A stretch of DNA of 64,000 nt from Thermohalobaculum sp963822985 (GCA_963822985.1 CAWGJU010000008.1:1-64000), one strand, 5' to 3'. Counted from the stretch's first letter, positions 34,072-43,469 are shown. Notes: a model not told the origin generated them from the letters alone. A program made the numbers and translations.

Positions 34072-35406
34072 ATGAACCATGTCTTCCATCGCCATACCAA
34101 GGCGCAGCTGCCGACCGTCGCCGGGGGCGACGGGCCGTATCTGATCGACGAAAGCGGCAAGCGATATCTCGACGCCTCGGGCGGCGCGGCGGTGTCGTGC
34201 CTCGGCCATTCCGCGCGGCCCGTGCTCGACGCGGTCAAGGCGCAGCTCGACCGGATCGCCTATGCGCATTCCAGCTTCTTCACGTCGGAGCCCGCCGAAC
34301 GGCTGGCCGACCGGCTGATCGCCAAGGCGCCACCGGGCATCGAGCGCGTCTATTTCCTCTCTGGCGGGTCCGAGGCGATCGAGGCGGCCATCAAGCTGGC
34401 GCGCCAGTACCACATGGAGAAGGGCGAGGCGTCGCGCCGGCACGTCATCGCCCGCTGGCAGAGCTATCACGGCAACACGCTGGGCGCGCTGTCGGCCGGC
34501 GGCAATCGCTGGCGCCGGGCGCAGTTCGAGCCGCTGCTGAGCCCCGCGATGAACCATGTCGACCCGGTGAACTACTGGCGCTGGGGCGAGCCCGGCGAGA
34601 GCGCGGAGGAGTACGGCCAGCGCATCGCCACCCAGCTCGACGAACGCATCCGCGAGCTGGGGCCCGAGACGGTGGCCGCCTTCATCGCCGAGCCGGTGGT
34701 CGGCGCGACGATGGGCGCGGTGCCAGCGCCGCCGGGCTATTTCAAGCGCATCCGCGAGATCTGCGACGAGCATGGCGTGCTGCTGATCCTCGACGAGGTG
34801 ATGTGCGGCATGGGGCGGACGGGCACGCTCTTCGCCTCCGAGCAGGAGGGGATCGCGCCCGACATCGTCGCCGTCGCCAAGGGCCTCGGCGCCGGCATCC
34901 AGCCCATCGGCGCAATGCTGTGCTCGGGCGCCATATACGCGGCCATCGAGGCCGGATCCGGCTTTTTCCAGCACGGCCACACCTATATGGGCCACCCGAC
35001 GGTCTGCGCCGCCGGCATCGCCGTGCTGGACGAGATCGAGGGGCGCGACCTTCTCGCCAATGTCCGCGCCCAGGGCGAGGCGCTGCAGGCGGCGCTCGAG
35101 GCGCGGCTCGGCCAGCATCCGCATGTCGGCGACATTCGCGGCCGCGGCCTCTTTCGCGGGATCGAGATCGTCAAGGACCGCGAGACCAAGGCGCCGTTCG
35201 ACCCCGGCAAGGGCATCGCGGCCCGGCTGAAGAAGCGCGCCTTCGGCGACGGGCTGATGGTCTACCCGATGAGCGGCACGGTCGACGGCCAGCACGGCGA
35301 CCACGTGCTGCTGGCCCCGCCCTTCATCATCGGCGAGGAGCACGTGGCCGAGATCACGGACAAGCTGGCCCGTGCGCTCGACGCGACGCTGGCCGAAGCG
35401 GCTTGA
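34072..35406 (+). CDS. Class III PLP-dependent aminotransferase
   Basis: A 444-residue omega-aminotransferase. YLIDESGKRYLDASGGAAVS opens the fold. VYFLSGGSEAIEAAIKLARQ binds the PLP phosphate, AAFIAEPVVGATMGAVPAPP and LLILDEVMCGMGRTG hold the PLP-ring Asp, and Lys in VAVAKGLGAGIQPIGAM forms the internal aldimine. The GGGAGGGCGG site supports ATG 34072. Family members use beta-alanine, taurine, GABA or similar amines with pyruvate or oxoglutarate. The pyrimidine island 2 kb away makes beta-alanine a reasonable candidate substrate, but that is inference. Confidence 0.88.
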   Translation: MNHVFHRHTKAQLPTVAGGDGPYLIDESGKRYLDASGGAAVSCLGHSARPVLDAVKAQLDRIAYAHSSFFTSEPAERLADRLIAKAPPGIERVYFLSGGSEAIEAAIKLARQYHMEKGEASRRHVIARWQSYHGNTLGALSAGGNRWRRAQFEPLLSPAMNHVDPVNYWRWGEPGESAEEYGQRIATQLDERIRELGPETVAAFIAEPVVGATMGAVPAPPGYFKRIREICDEHGVLLILDEVMCGMGRTGTLFASEQEGIAPDIVAVAKGLGAGIQPIGAMLCSGAIYAAIEAGSGFFQHGHTYMGHPTVCAAGIAVLDEIEGRDLLANVRAQGEALQAALEARLGQHPHVGDIRGRGLFRGIEIVKDRETKAPFDPGKGIAARLKKRAFGDGLMVYPMSGTVDGQHGDHVLLAPPFIIGEEHVAEITDKLARALDATLAEAA

Positions 35407-35452
35407 GAGAGGGCCACCTTGGCGGGCGCGGACTTGCGTTCGGGGCCTCCGG

Positions 35453-36172
35453 CTAAGCGGCTCGTCCGGAGGCCAATAGCTGACGTGCCTCGACCTCTGA
35501 CACGGTCGACATTCCCAGAGCGCGCCGAAGCCTCGGCAGCACCTCTGTCGCGCGGAAGCCCTCCTGAATTGCTATCACCTCGACGCCCGCTTTGCGCAGC
35601 GCCTCCTGCTTGACGGCATCGCGCATGAAGCTGGTTTCGTGGTAGTGACCCGAGCCTTGGTACTCCACAGCCACCACCAGCTGGCCGAAACGGTCGAAGA
35701 TCGCGAAATCGAGGCGCTTGCTGTTTATCGACCGAAACGCGAGCTGCAGTTCCTCGTCAGTCCCGCTGTTCGGTTTCGGGCGGATGATTTCGCCCAGGCT
35801 CGTCTGCGCCATGACCCGGTAACCCGCATTGGCTTCGCGGACGGTTTGCTCGAGCAGGCGAAGCACGGGAACCTCCTCCCGGTTCAGGAGCCTGCGCCGC
35901 TCGAAGCCGACGCGGGAGACCGCGGCCAATTGCTCCTTCGGATCTGCGATGTTCGTAGATGGACGCGGGGACGGCTTGGCCGGCGCGGCGGGGACGACGC
36001 GCGCCACATCAGCTTGTTGCCTCTTGTGGCGAGCGAGCTTCCATATGCGCCCTCTCGGTGCCGCTTTGCTCAAGACGAGGAGGCCGCAGAACACAGCGAC
36101 GAAAACGATGAGCGCTGCGCTCGCGCCGTCAGCCTGAGCCAGGACGCCCGCGAATGAGCTGAAATCATGCAA
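35453..36172 (-). CDS. DUF2726 domain protein with N-terminal membrane anchor
   Basis: The protein has one membrane segment near its N-terminus (ASAALIVFVAVFCGLLVLS). A basic linker follows, then a C-terminal DUF2726 domain: RRRLLNREEVPVLRLLEQ, YRVMAQTSLGEIIRP, LDFAIFDRFGQLVVAVEYQG and AGVEVIAIQEGF. The D-x...E-Y-Q-G arrangement resembles the restriction-endonuclease-like nuclease fold. The start is uncertain. TTG 36172 has a GAAGGAG site 9 bases upstream, giving 239 residues; the frame is open up to 36232. Its GC content is lower than its neighbours. Function is unknown, possibly nucleic-acid processing at the membrane. Confidence 0.72.
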   Translation of the reverse strand: MHDFSSFAGVLAQADGASAALIVFVAVFCGLLVLSKAAPRGRIWKLARHKRQQADVARVVPAAPAKPSPRPSTNIADPKEQLAAVSRVGFERRRLLNREEVPVLRLLEQTVREANAGYRVMAQTSLGEIIRPKPNSGTDEELQLAFRSINSKRLDFAIFDRFGQLVVAVEYQGSGHYHETSFMRDAVKQEALRKAGVEVIAIQEGFRATEVLPRLRRALGMSTVSEVEARQLLASGRAA

Positions 36173-36345
36173 TGCGTAGCGCTCCTTCACACAACCAGGA
36201 GATTTCGACGTGCCGGCAAAGCCTCCGGCCACGTCGATGCTGCGCTTCAGCTCCTTATGAACTCTTCAGGTTCATCGCTAACGCGACGTTGGGGATGATC
36301 TCGGTGATTGGTGTCGTTGGGCGGCAGGCCCACTCGCCCCATGCA

Positions 36346-37329
36346 CTACTGCAGAGCCTTGTCGGTAACCTCGTGCGTCCAGGCGCCTTCGGGCTTCTTG
36401 GTGATGACCGGGTCCGAGCCGCCGCCCAGCAGGATCTCGACCGTGCGCTCGTAGTCGGCGGGGTCGAGCTCGCCGCTGCTGACCTCGGTCAGCTTGGCGA
36501 TCTCGCCCATCATCTGCTTCTGGTGGTGCTCGGTCTGAGCGCCGGTGGCGTCGTTGTCGAGCACGATCTCGGCGGCCTCGTCGGGATGCTCCTCGGCCCA
36601 GCGCCAGCCCTTCATGCTGGCGCGGACGAAGCGGACCATCTTGTCGACGAAGGCCGGGTCCTTGAGCTTGTCGCCCATGACGTAGAGGCCGTCTTCCAGA
36701 GTGGCGACGCCCTCGTCCTCGTATTTGAAGGTGACGAGCTCGTCCGGCTTGATGCCGGCGTCGATGACCTGCCAGTACTCGTTATAGGTCATGGTGGAGA
36801 TGCAGTCGGCCTGGCGCTGCAGCAGCGGGTCGACGTTGAAGCCCTGCTTCAGCACGGTGACGCCCTCGGGCGGCCCGTCGGTCGGGATGCCGAGATGGCT
36901 CATCCAGCTGAGGAACGGGTATTCGTTGCCGAAGAACCAGACGCCGAGCGTGCGGCCGCGCAGATCCCCGGGCTTCTGCACCCCGGTGTCCTCGAGGCAG
37001 GTCAGCATCATGCCCGACTTCTTGAAGGGCTGGGCGATGTTGACGAGGTCGAGCCCCTTCTCGCGGCTGGCGAGCGCAGACGGCATCCAGTCGACGATCA
37101 CGTCGGCGCCGCCGCCGGCGATCACCTGGGCGGGCGCGATGTCGGGGCCGCCGGGCTTGATCTCGACGTCGAGGCCCTCTTCCTCGTAGAAGCCCTGGTC
37201 CTGGGCGACATAGTAGCCTGCGAACTGCGCCTGGGTGACCCATTTCAGCTGCAGCACGACCTTGTCGTCGGCGCGCGCCGCCGTGACCGCCATCGCCAGG
37301 GCCGCGGCCGCGAAAATCAGTCTCTTCAT
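36346..37329 (-). CDS. NMT1/ThiY-like ABC transporter substrate-binding protein
   Basis: A 327-residue periplasmic binding protein with signal peptide MKRLIFAAAALAMAVTAARA. The NMT1 signature KVVLQLKWVTQAQFAGYYVA is followed by GFYEEEGLDVEIKPGGP and CISTMTYNEYWQVIDAG. Members carry pyrimidine-like compounds such as thiamine precursors or uracil-type bases. The gene is last in a unit with two permeases, and an ATPase lies just upstream. The adjoining hydantoinase, amidohydrolase and dihydropyrimidine dehydrogenase genes suggest import of a pyrimidine or hydantoin. Confidence 0.9.
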   Translation of the reverse strand: MKRLIFAAAALAMAVTAARADDKVVLQLKWVTQAQFAGYYVAQDQGFYEEEGLDVEIKPGGPDIAPAQVIAGGGADVIVDWMPSALASREKGLDLVNIAQPFKKSGMMLTCLEDTGVQKPGDLRGRTLGVWFFGNEYPFLSWMSHLGIPTDGPPEGVTVLKQGFNVDPLLQRQADCISTMTYNEYWQVIDAGIKPDELVTFKYEDEGVATLEDGLYVMGDKLKDPAFVDKMVRFVRASMKGWRWAEEHPDEAAEIVLDNDATGAQTEHHQKQMMGEIAKLTEVSSGELDPADYERTVEILLGGGSDPVITKKPEGAWTHEVTDKALQ

Positions 37330-37347
37330 GCCTTTTCCCTCTCCCGC

Positions 37348-38187
37348 TCACCGCCGCTGCGACGGGTGCCAGAAGGTCGCCCGCCGCTCGGCCAGTGCCA
37401 CGAGGCCATAGAACGCAGAACCGCTGAGCGCCGCAACGGCGATCTCGGCCCAGACCATGTCGAGCGCGAGGCGCCCGACCTCGGTCGAGATGCGGAATCC
37501 CATGCCGACGATCGGCGTGCCGAAGAACTCGGCGACGATGGCGCCGATCAGCGCCAGCGTCGTGCAAATCTTCAGCCCGTTGAAGATGGCGGGCGCCGCG
37601 GCGGGCAGGCGCAGCTTGACCAGCGTCTGCCAATAGGAGGCGGCATAGGTGCGCATCAGGTCATGCTGCAGCCGGTCGGCGGCGGCCAGGCCCTGCGCGG
37701 TGTTGACCAGAATGGGGAAGAAGACCATGGCGACGACGACGGCGGCCTTGGACTGCCAGTCGAAGCCGAACCACATCACCATAATGGGCGCGATGCCGAC
37801 GATCGGCAGCGCGGCGGCGAGGTTGCCGATCGGCAGCAGCCCGCGCTGCAGGAAGGGCGAGCGGTCGATGGCGAGCGCCGCGAGGAACCCCGCGCCGCAG
37901 CCAATGGCGTAGCCCGGCAGCACCGAGCGCAGCACCGTCTGGACGAAGTCGGCCGTGAGCGTCGACACGTTGGCGACGATCGCGGCGCCGATGTCGGAGG
38001 GCGCCGGCAGGATCACCAGCGGCACGTCGAGGCCGCGCACGATGCCTTGCCAGAGAACCAGCACGGTGATGCCGAAGAGGGCGGGCACGACCAGGGCGGC
38101 CGCCCGGCCGGGCTGGCGCGAGAGCCAGAGGTTCGCGGCCCAGGCGCCGCCCCAGACGGCGAGCGCGATGGCGATCCAGGCGGTCAT
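37348..38187 (-). CDS. ABC transporter permease (pyrimidine-type importer, second)
   Basis: A 279-residue binding-protein-dependent permease with about six to seven membrane helices. The cytoplasmic EAA-like loop is in DLMRTYAASYWQTLVKLRLP (residues 190-210), the ATPase contact. The N-terminal helices ALVVPALFGITVLVLWQGIV and the block LPAPSDIGAAIVAN match SsuC/TauC/ThiX-type permeases. It starts seven bases after the other permease gene and 18 bp before the binding protein gene, so all three are co-transcribed. Confidence 0.9.
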   Translation of the reverse strand: MTAWIAIALAVWGGAWAANLWLSRQPGRAAALVVPALFGITVLVLWQGIVRGLDVPLVILPAPSDIGAAIVANVSTLTADFVQTVLRSVLPGYAIGCGAGFLAALAIDRSPFLQRGLLPIGNLAAALPIVGIAPIMVMWFGFDWQSKAAVVVAMVFFPILVNTAQGLAAADRLQHDLMRTYAASYWQTLVKLRLPAAAPAIFNGLKICTTLALIGAIVAEFFGTPIVGMGFRISTEVGRLALDMVWAEIAVAALSGSAFYGLVALAERRATFWHPSQRR

Positions 38188-38194
38188 CTGGCGC

Positions 38195-39058
38195 TCACCG
38201 GGCCATGCCCATGCGGCCGAGCACCAGCCGCTGGGCGAGCCCGATGGCGCCGACCAGCAGGCCGGCGCAGATCGCGGCGCCGACCAGCGCCGACCAGATG
38301 ATCAGCACCTGGCCGTAATAGCTGCCGTTCAGCATGCGGGCGCCGAAGCCGCCCTGGGCGCCCGTCGGCAGCTCGCCGATGATGGCGCCGACCAGCGCGA
38401 TGGCGATGGCGATCTTGAGCGCGGTGAAGAGGTAGGGCAGCGAGGCCGGCAGGCGCAGCTTCCATAAGGCCTGGGCCGGGCTGGCGCTGTAGGTGCGCAT
38501 CAGGTCGAGCTCGATCCGGTCGGGCGAGCGCAGCCCGGTGACCATGCCGACGACGACCGGGAAGAACGAGAGGTAAGCCGAGATCGACGCCTTGGCGATC
38601 AGCCCGGAGATGCCGAGATTGTAGAGGACGACGATGATCATCGGCGCGATGGCGAGGATCGGCACCGTCTGGCTGGCGATCACCCAGGGCATCACGCTGA
38701 GGTCCATCGCCCGGCTGTGCACGATGGCGATGGCGAGGCCGATGCCGAGAGCCGCGCCCATGGCGAAACCCAAGAGCGTCGCCGAGAGGGTGATCCAGCC
38801 GTGCCAGACAAGGCTGCGCTTGGAATCGACGGGCTTCAGGACGGTGGTGTCCCAGATTTCCCAGGCGACCTGGTGCGGGGCGGGCAGGACGGGGCGCTCC
38901 TGCCACATGGTGCGGGGGATGATCTCGGCCCAGCCGATCTCCTGGCCCGCGCGGGCTGCCTGGTCGCGCTCCCACGGGGCGTTCAGGACCACCGCGCCAG
39001 CGTACCAGAGGGCGAGGATGACGAGCAGGACGGTGACGATGGGCAGGACGCTGCGCAT
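38195..39058 (-). CDS. ABC transporter permease (pyrimidine-type importer, first)
   Basis: A 287-residue permease paralogous to the next gene. The start at 39058 (MRSVLPIVTVLLVILALWYA) opens directly with a membrane helix; a longer in-frame reading to 39226 is Arg-rich and improbable. The EAA-like loop is DLMRTYSASPAQALWKLRLP. A periplasmic segment of about 60 residues follows helix 1, longer than in its partner. Two different permeases imply a heterodimeric channel. A 233-bp gap with a palindrome (39240-39255) separates it from the ATPase gene and may hold a promoter. Confidence 0.9.
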   Translation of the reverse strand: MRSVLPIVTVLLVILALWYAGAVVLNAPWERDQAARAGQEIGWAEIIPRTMWQERPVLPAPHQVAWEIWDTTVLKPVDSKRSLVWHGWITLSATLLGFAMGAALGIGLAIAIVHSRAMDLSVMPWVIASQTVPILAIAPMIIVVLYNLGISGLIAKASISAYLSFFPVVVGMVTGLRSPDRIELDLMRTYSASPAQALWKLRLPASLPYLFTALKIAIAIALVGAIIGELPTGAQGGFGARMLNGSYYGQVLIIWSALVGAAICAGLLVGAIGLAQRLVLGRMGMAR

Positions 39059-39239
39059 GCCGGCTAGCACCCCCGGCCCGGCCATCCCCCCAAGGAGGAG
39101 TGGGCGCCAGCGCCGCGGCCGACGCCAGAGCGTGCCGCGATCGGATCGGCCCGGCACCGCGTTCTGCAGGTGCCGCCAATGCCTTTCCAGCTGGTTAACG
39201 AGATCTCGAATTCCCTTATCATACAATGGCTTGCGTGTT

Positions 39240-39255
39240 TGTGCACGCGTGCACA
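39240..39255. promoter_or_regulatory. 16-bp perfect palindrome upstream of permease operon
   Basis: TGTGCACGCGTGCACA is a perfect even palindrome with central CG in the gap between the ATPase and permease genes, about 180 bp upstream of the permease start. Its core GCACGCGTGC is identical to that of the palindrome at 3211-3230. This is LacI/GalR-operator geometry. The AT-rich stretch at 39213-39229 just downstream could supply a -10 element for the permease operon. Confidence 0.4.
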
Positions 39256-39291
39256 GGGTGTGCGCACGCCGCCGCCTGACCGAACCCCCCG

Positions 39292-40089
39292 CTAGTCGTC
39301 ATAGCTGTGGCCGGCGCGCAGGCCGGCGCGGACGCGGGCGGCGATCTCGAGGAAGTCGGGCGTCTCGCGGATGTCGAGGGGGCGCTCGGCCGGCAGCGGG
39401 CTCTCGATGACGTCGATGATGCGGCCCGGGCGGGGCGACATGACGACGATGCGGGTCGAGAGGTAGACTGCCTCGGGGATCGAGTGGGTGACGAAGCACA
39501 CCGTCTTGCCCGTGCGCGCCCAGAGCGCCAGCAGCTGCTCGTTCAGATGGTCGCGGACGATCTCGTCGAGCGCGCCGAAGGGCTCGTCCATCAGCAGCAG
39601 ATCCGCGTCGAAGGCGAGCGCCCGGGCGATGGAGGCGCGCTGCTGCATGCCGCCCGAGAGCTGCCAGGGAAAGCGGCCGGCGAAGTCCGAGAGGCCGACG
39701 AGCTCGAGCACGCGGGCGGCGCGCTCGGCGCGCTCGGCCCTGGGGTAGCCCATGATCTCGAGCGGCAGGCGGACGTTTCTGCCGATCGTCCGCCAGGGCA
39801 GCAGGCCCGGCGCCTGGAAGACATAGCCATAGGCGCGCGCCAGCCGCGCCTCGGCCGGCGACATGCCGTTGACGCTGATCGTGCCGCCCGTCGGCTGCTC
39901 CAGATCGGCGATGACGCGCAGGAATGTCGTCTTGCCGCAGCCGGAGGGACCGATGAAAGAGACGAAGTCGCCGGGCGCGACGGTCAGCGTGATGCCCGAC
40001 AGCGCGTGCACCGGGCCGTCGCGGGTCTGGAACGTCAAGTCCAGCCCGCGCGCCTCGATGGCCGGCGACGCGTCCCGGGCGGGGCTCAT
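39292..40089 (-). CDS. ABC transporter ATP-binding protein (SsuB/TauB/ThiZ-like)
   Basis: A 265-residue ATPase. Walker A is GPSGCGKTT, the signature motif is LSGGMQQR, Walker B is LLLMDEPFGALDE and the switch His is in FVTHSIPEAVYL. It belongs to the nitrate/sulfonate/taurine/pyrimidine importer group and should drive the permease pair and NMT1-like binding protein downstream. The ATG at 40089 overlaps the stop of the sodium/calcium exchanger gene (ATGA), an unusual transcriptional partner. Confidence 0.92.
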   Translation of the reverse strand: MSPARDASPAIEARGLDLTFQTRDGPVHALSGITLTVAPGDFVSFIGPSGCGKTTFLRVIADLEQPTGGTISVNGMSPAEARLARAYGYVFQAPGLLPWRTIGRNVRLPLEIMGYPRAERAERAARVLELVGLSDFAGRFPWQLSGGMQQRASIARALAFDADLLLMDEPFGALDEIVRDHLNEQLLALWARTGKTVCFVTHSIPEAVYLSTRIVVMSPRPGRIIDVIESPLPAERPLDIRETPDFLEIAARVRAGLRAGHSYDD

Positions 40090-41069
40090 GGCCAGAGCCA
40101 CCAGAGATAGACCGCATAGGCGGCGAGCAGCACCCCGCCCTCCCATCGCGCGAGGCGCATGCCCGTATAGGCGAGGCCGACGAGCGCGAGCGAGACGCCG
40201 ATCATCACCAGATTGTCCGAGCCGACGATCTCGGCCGGCACTTCGCTGGGCGCGATCAGCGCGGTGGCCCCGCCGATGCCGAGAATGTTGTAGATGTTGG
40301 AGCCCACGACATTGCCGAAGGCGACATCCGTTTCCTTGCGGATCGCCGCCATCACCGAGGTGACCAGCTCGGGCATCGAAGTGCCGATGGCGACGATGGT
40401 CAGCCCGATCACGGTCTCCGAGATGCTGAAGGAGCGGGCGAGCTCCACGGCGCCGGTCACGAGGAAGTAGCCGCCGACCACGACCAGCCCCAGCCCGAGC
40501 ACCGCGATGGCCAGCGAGAGCGCGATCGGGCGCGCCGGCGCGTCCGCGGGGACCAGCGCGGGATCGGCCTCCCGCATGGCCAGCCCCTTGTCGTAGAGCG
40601 CGCCATGGTCGGGCGTGACCGCCATGCGCTCCTGCCGGAACGCCAGGAAGATGTAGCCCGCGAGCCCGACCAGGAAGGCGGCGCCGATGACCCGGCCGAG
40701 CGGCATGACGGCCGCCAGGACGGCGAAGATCACCGCGACGCCGACCATGACGGCGCTGTCGCGCTTGAGCGCGTTCGAGGCGACGAGGATCGGCGTCAGC
40801 ACCGCCGCGATCCCCAGGATCAGCAGGATGTTGGCGATGTTCGACCCGACGATGTTGCCATAGGCGATGCCCGGTGACCCGCTGAGCGCCGCCTGGACCG
40901 AGGTGACGAGCTCGGGCGCCGACGTGCCGAATCCGACCAGGGTCAGGCCGATCACCAGCGGCGAGACCCCGAGCCGCTCCGCGACGCGCACGGCGCCGCG
41001 CACGAGGAGTTCGCCGCCGAGGATCAGCAATGTGAGGCCGCCGACCAGCGACAGGACAATGGGGGTCAT
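40086..41069 (-). CDS. Sodium/calcium exchanger family (YrbG-like) antiporter
   Basis: A 327-residue inner-membrane antiporter of the CaCA superfamily. Both alpha repeats are present: LVGFGTSAPELVTSVQAAL with GNIVGSNIANILLILG, and IVAIGTSMPELVTSVMAAI with GNVVGSNIYNILGIGG. The repeated GTS-PE and GNxxGSN motifs hold the ion-binding residues. About ten helices are visible, with a hydrophilic loop in the middle (near residues 150-180). It overlaps the importer ATPase gene by four bases, so it is expressed with it. Whether it exchanges calcium or another cation is not shown. Confidence 0.93.
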   Translation of the reverse strand: MTPIVLSLVGGLTLLILGGELLVRGAVRVAERLGVSPLVIGLTLVGFGTSAPELVTSVQAALSGSPGIAYGNIVGSNIANILLILGIAAVLTPILVASNALKRDSAVMVGVAVIFAVLAAVMPLGRVIGAAFLVGLAGYIFLAFRQERMAVTPDHGALYDKGLAMREADPALVPADAPARPIALSLAIAVLGLGLVVVGGYFLVTGAVELARSFSISETVIGLTIVAIGTSMPELVTSVMAAIRKETDVAFGNVVGSNIYNILGIGGATALIAPSEVPAEIVGSDNLVMIGVSLALVGLAYTGMRLARWEGGVLLAAYAVYLWWLWP

Positions 41070-41200
41070 TCGGCCTTACCCAGGCTATCGGCGTCCGGCG
41101 CGGACAACAGCATGGGCGCGCGGCGATGGCCAGAGCCAATCTGGGCCCAGCCTGAACCGGCGCCACGGGCGGGATCGCTCGCAGTCGAACGGCCGGAGGA

Positions 41201-42661
41201 TCAGACGCCTGACGGAATGTTCGTCGGGTCGCGCCTGACGCCGCGCGGGGCCGTCAGCTCCTTCCATTTCGAGAGCGCCGCGTGGACCGCCGGGAAGGCG
41301 GGGCGCGGGACGCAGCGGCCGCGGCCGGGCTGAGGCTGGAAGTTCTTGCCGTGCTCCCAGATCACCTCGCCGCGGCTGAGCGTGTAGCGGGCCTGGGCGG
41401 TGACTTCGAAACCCTCGAAAACGTTGTAGTCGATGATCGATTTCTGCGACGCCGCCGAGATCGTCTTTTTCATCTTCGGGTCCCAGACGCAGATGTCGGC
41501 GTCGGCGCCGGGCACGAGCGCGCCCTTTTGCGGGTAGACGTTCAGGATCCTGGCGATGTTCGTCGAGGTGACGGCGACGAACTCGTTCGGCGTTAGGCGC
41601 CCGGTCTCGACGCCCTTGGTCCAGAGGACGGGCATCCGGTCCTCGAGCCCGCCGGTGCCGTTCGGGATCATCGAAAAGCCTTTCAGGCCCATCTTTTTCT
41701 GCTCGGAGGAAAAGGCCGCGTGGTCGGTCGCCACCACCTGCAGCGAGCCGGCGGCGAGCCCGGCCCAGAGGCTCGCCTGGTGATCCTTGGAACGGAAGGG
41801 CGGCGACATCACCCGACGGGCGGCGTGCATCCAGTCCTTGTCGAAGTATTCGCTCTCGTCGAGGGTCAGGTGCTGGATCAGCGGCTCGCCATAGACGCGC
41901 ATCCCCTTCTGGCGGGCCCGGCGGATCGCCTCGTGCGCCTGCTCGCAGCTGACGTGCACGATGTAGAGCGGCACGCCCGCGGCGTCGGCGATCATGATGG
42001 CGCGGTTGGCGGCCTCGCCCTCGACCTCGGGCGGGCGGGAGAAGGCGTGGCCCTCGGGCCCGGTGACGCCCTCGTCCAGGTATTTTTGCTGCAGCGCGGC
42101 GACGACGTCGCCGTTCTCGGCGTGGACGAGCGGCATCGCGCCGAGCGCGGCGCAGCGGCGGAAGGACGCGAACATCTCGTCGTCGTCGATCATCAGCGCG
42201 CCCTTGTAGGCCATGAAGTGCTTGAACGTGTTGACGCCGCGGCGCACCACCTCGGCCATCTCGTCATGGATGCGCTCGGACCAGCCGGTGATTGCCATGT
42301 GGTAGGAGATATCGGTGCAGATCTGGTCCTTCGACTTCCGGTTCCAGTCGTCGAAGGCCGTCAGCAGCGAGCCGTCGGCGCCCGGCAGGACGAAGTCGAC
42401 CAGCATCGTCGTGCCGCCGGTCGCCGCCGCCCAGGTGCCGGATTCGAAGGTCTCGGTGGCGGTCGTGCCCATGAAGGGCATTTCCAGATGCGTGTGCGGG
42501 TCGATGCCGCCCGGGATGACATAGGCGTCGGTCGCGTCGACCGTCTCGTCGCCTGTCAGATTCTCGCCGATCGCGGCGATCTTCTCGCCCTCGACCAGCA
42601 CGTCGGCCTTCCACGTCCGGTCCGCCGTGACGACCGTCCCGCCCCTGATGACCTTCGACAT
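41201..42661 (-). CDS. hydA: Dihydropyrimidinase
   Basis: It opens the ring of dihydrouracil or dihydrothymine to give the N-carbamoyl-beta-amino acid. This 486-residue amidohydrolase has HTH at His57/His59 (GGIDPHTHLEMPF) and the carboxylated lysine Lys153 in HFMAYKGALM. Later metal ligands lie in VHAENGD, IVHVSCEQAHEAI and VATDHAAFS. The tail (NVFEGFEVTAQARYTLSRG) is also typical. It lies downstream of a lipoprotein gene and the ureidopropionase gene on the same strand, giving consecutive pathway steps. Hydantoins could also be substrates. Confidence 0.94.
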   Translation of the reverse strand: MSKVIRGGTVVTADRTWKADVLVEGEKIAAIGENLTGDETVDATDAYVIPGGIDPHTHLEMPFMGTTATETFESGTWAAATGGTTMLVDFVLPGADGSLLTAFDDWNRKSKDQICTDISYHMAITGWSERIHDEMAEVVRRGVNTFKHFMAYKGALMIDDDEMFASFRRCAALGAMPLVHAENGDVVAALQQKYLDEGVTGPEGHAFSRPPEVEGEAANRAIMIADAAGVPLYIVHVSCEQAHEAIRRARQKGMRVYGEPLIQHLTLDESEYFDKDWMHAARRVMSPPFRSKDHQASLWAGLAAGSLQVVATDHAAFSSEQKKMGLKGFSMIPNGTGGLEDRMPVLWTKGVETGRLTPNEFVAVTSTNIARILNVYPQKGALVPGADADICVWDPKMKKTISAASQKSIIDYNVFEGFEVTAQARYTLSRGEVIWEHGKNFQPQPGRGRCVPRPAFPAVHAALSKWKELTAPRGVRRDPTNIPSGV

Positions 42662-42751
42662 CGCTGCTCCTCCCGTGCCGGGCCGCCAACTCTCCGCTGC
42701 CGAGGGCACATCACCTCGGAGCCTCGGTCAAGCCCGGGAAACGGGCGGGAG

Positions 42752-43459
42752 CTATTCGACCCGGCGGATCTCCTGATACTGGCCGAGATCCTTCTCGTGG
42801 TCGATCCGGTTCATGTCGATCAGCACGGCGTTCTCGTCGACCGAGTAGATCGTCTCCTCGAGCAACGCGCCGCGGCTGGCCGGGTCGCGCTCCGGGTCGC
42901 GGCGGATCTCCGAGCGCCAGATGCCGCCGAGCTCGGACGTCTGGACGAGGAGGGGAACCTGCTCGCCGTCAGTGTCGATGCGCGTCGTGCGGCATGTGCC
43001 GAGGGTGGCGCGGCAATCATGTGGCTCGAAGGTCAGTTGCGCGCCGCCGCGATCCGAGTGCAGCGTGCGGCCGCGATGATCGATCTGGTCGAGCTCGCGC
43101 AGGATGACGTCGGTGCCCACGACGTCGGCGGCGCGGCCGTCGCGCTGGCGCACCATCGAAGCGATCATGCGCGCCTCGACGATCGAGCTCTCGGGGATGC
43201 GCACCGTCTCCTCGCGGACGAAACCGCCGTTCTCGCCGGGGTGGAAGATCACCGAGAGCTCGGACGGATCGTCGCGCAGCGGCGACAGGATCTGGTAGCG
43301 GACCAGTTGATCGACCGGCGGCGAGGCCTGGTCGAATCCGGCGGCCGAGGTCGCGCCGGGCCGGACGCCCTGCGAGCTGAGCTTGCCCAGGTCGGATTTC
43401 GGCAGGGGCGCGCAGGCGGCAAGCGCCAGCAGCATCAGGACCGAAGCGCCGCTTTTCAT
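42752..43459 (-). CDS. Hypothetical lipoprotein
   Basis: The 235-residue product has a lipoprotein signal: MKSGASVLMLLALAAC with the lipobox LAAC. The mature protein is predicted to be mostly beta strand and has no motif I recognise. Short marks are VRYQILSPLRDDPSELSV and VDENAVLIDMNRIDHEKDLG at the C-terminus. It is placed ten bases after the beta-ureidopropionase gene and 90 bp before dihydropyrimidinase, so it is likely co-expressed with the pyrimidine pathway. No function can be assigned. Confidence 0.75.
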   Translation of the reverse strand: MKSGASVLMLLALAACAPLPKSDLGKLSSQGVRPGATSAAGFDQASPPVDQLVRYQILSPLRDDPSELSVIFHPGENGGFVREETVRIPESSIVEARMIASMVRQRDGRAADVVGTDVILRELDQIDHRGRTLHSDRGGAQLTFEPHDCRATLGTCRTTRIDTDGEQVPLLVQTSELGGIWRSEIRRDPERDPASRGALLEETIYSVDENAVLIDMNRIDHEKDLGQYQEIRRVE

Positions 43460-43469
43460 GACGTCATGC

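Noticed and set aside
38195..39226. Longer start for the first permease (39226)
   Set aside because: The extra 56 residues are Arg/Trp-rich without a membrane segment, and the reading extends close to the palindrome and promoter-like region. Start 39058 opens directly with a membrane helix.
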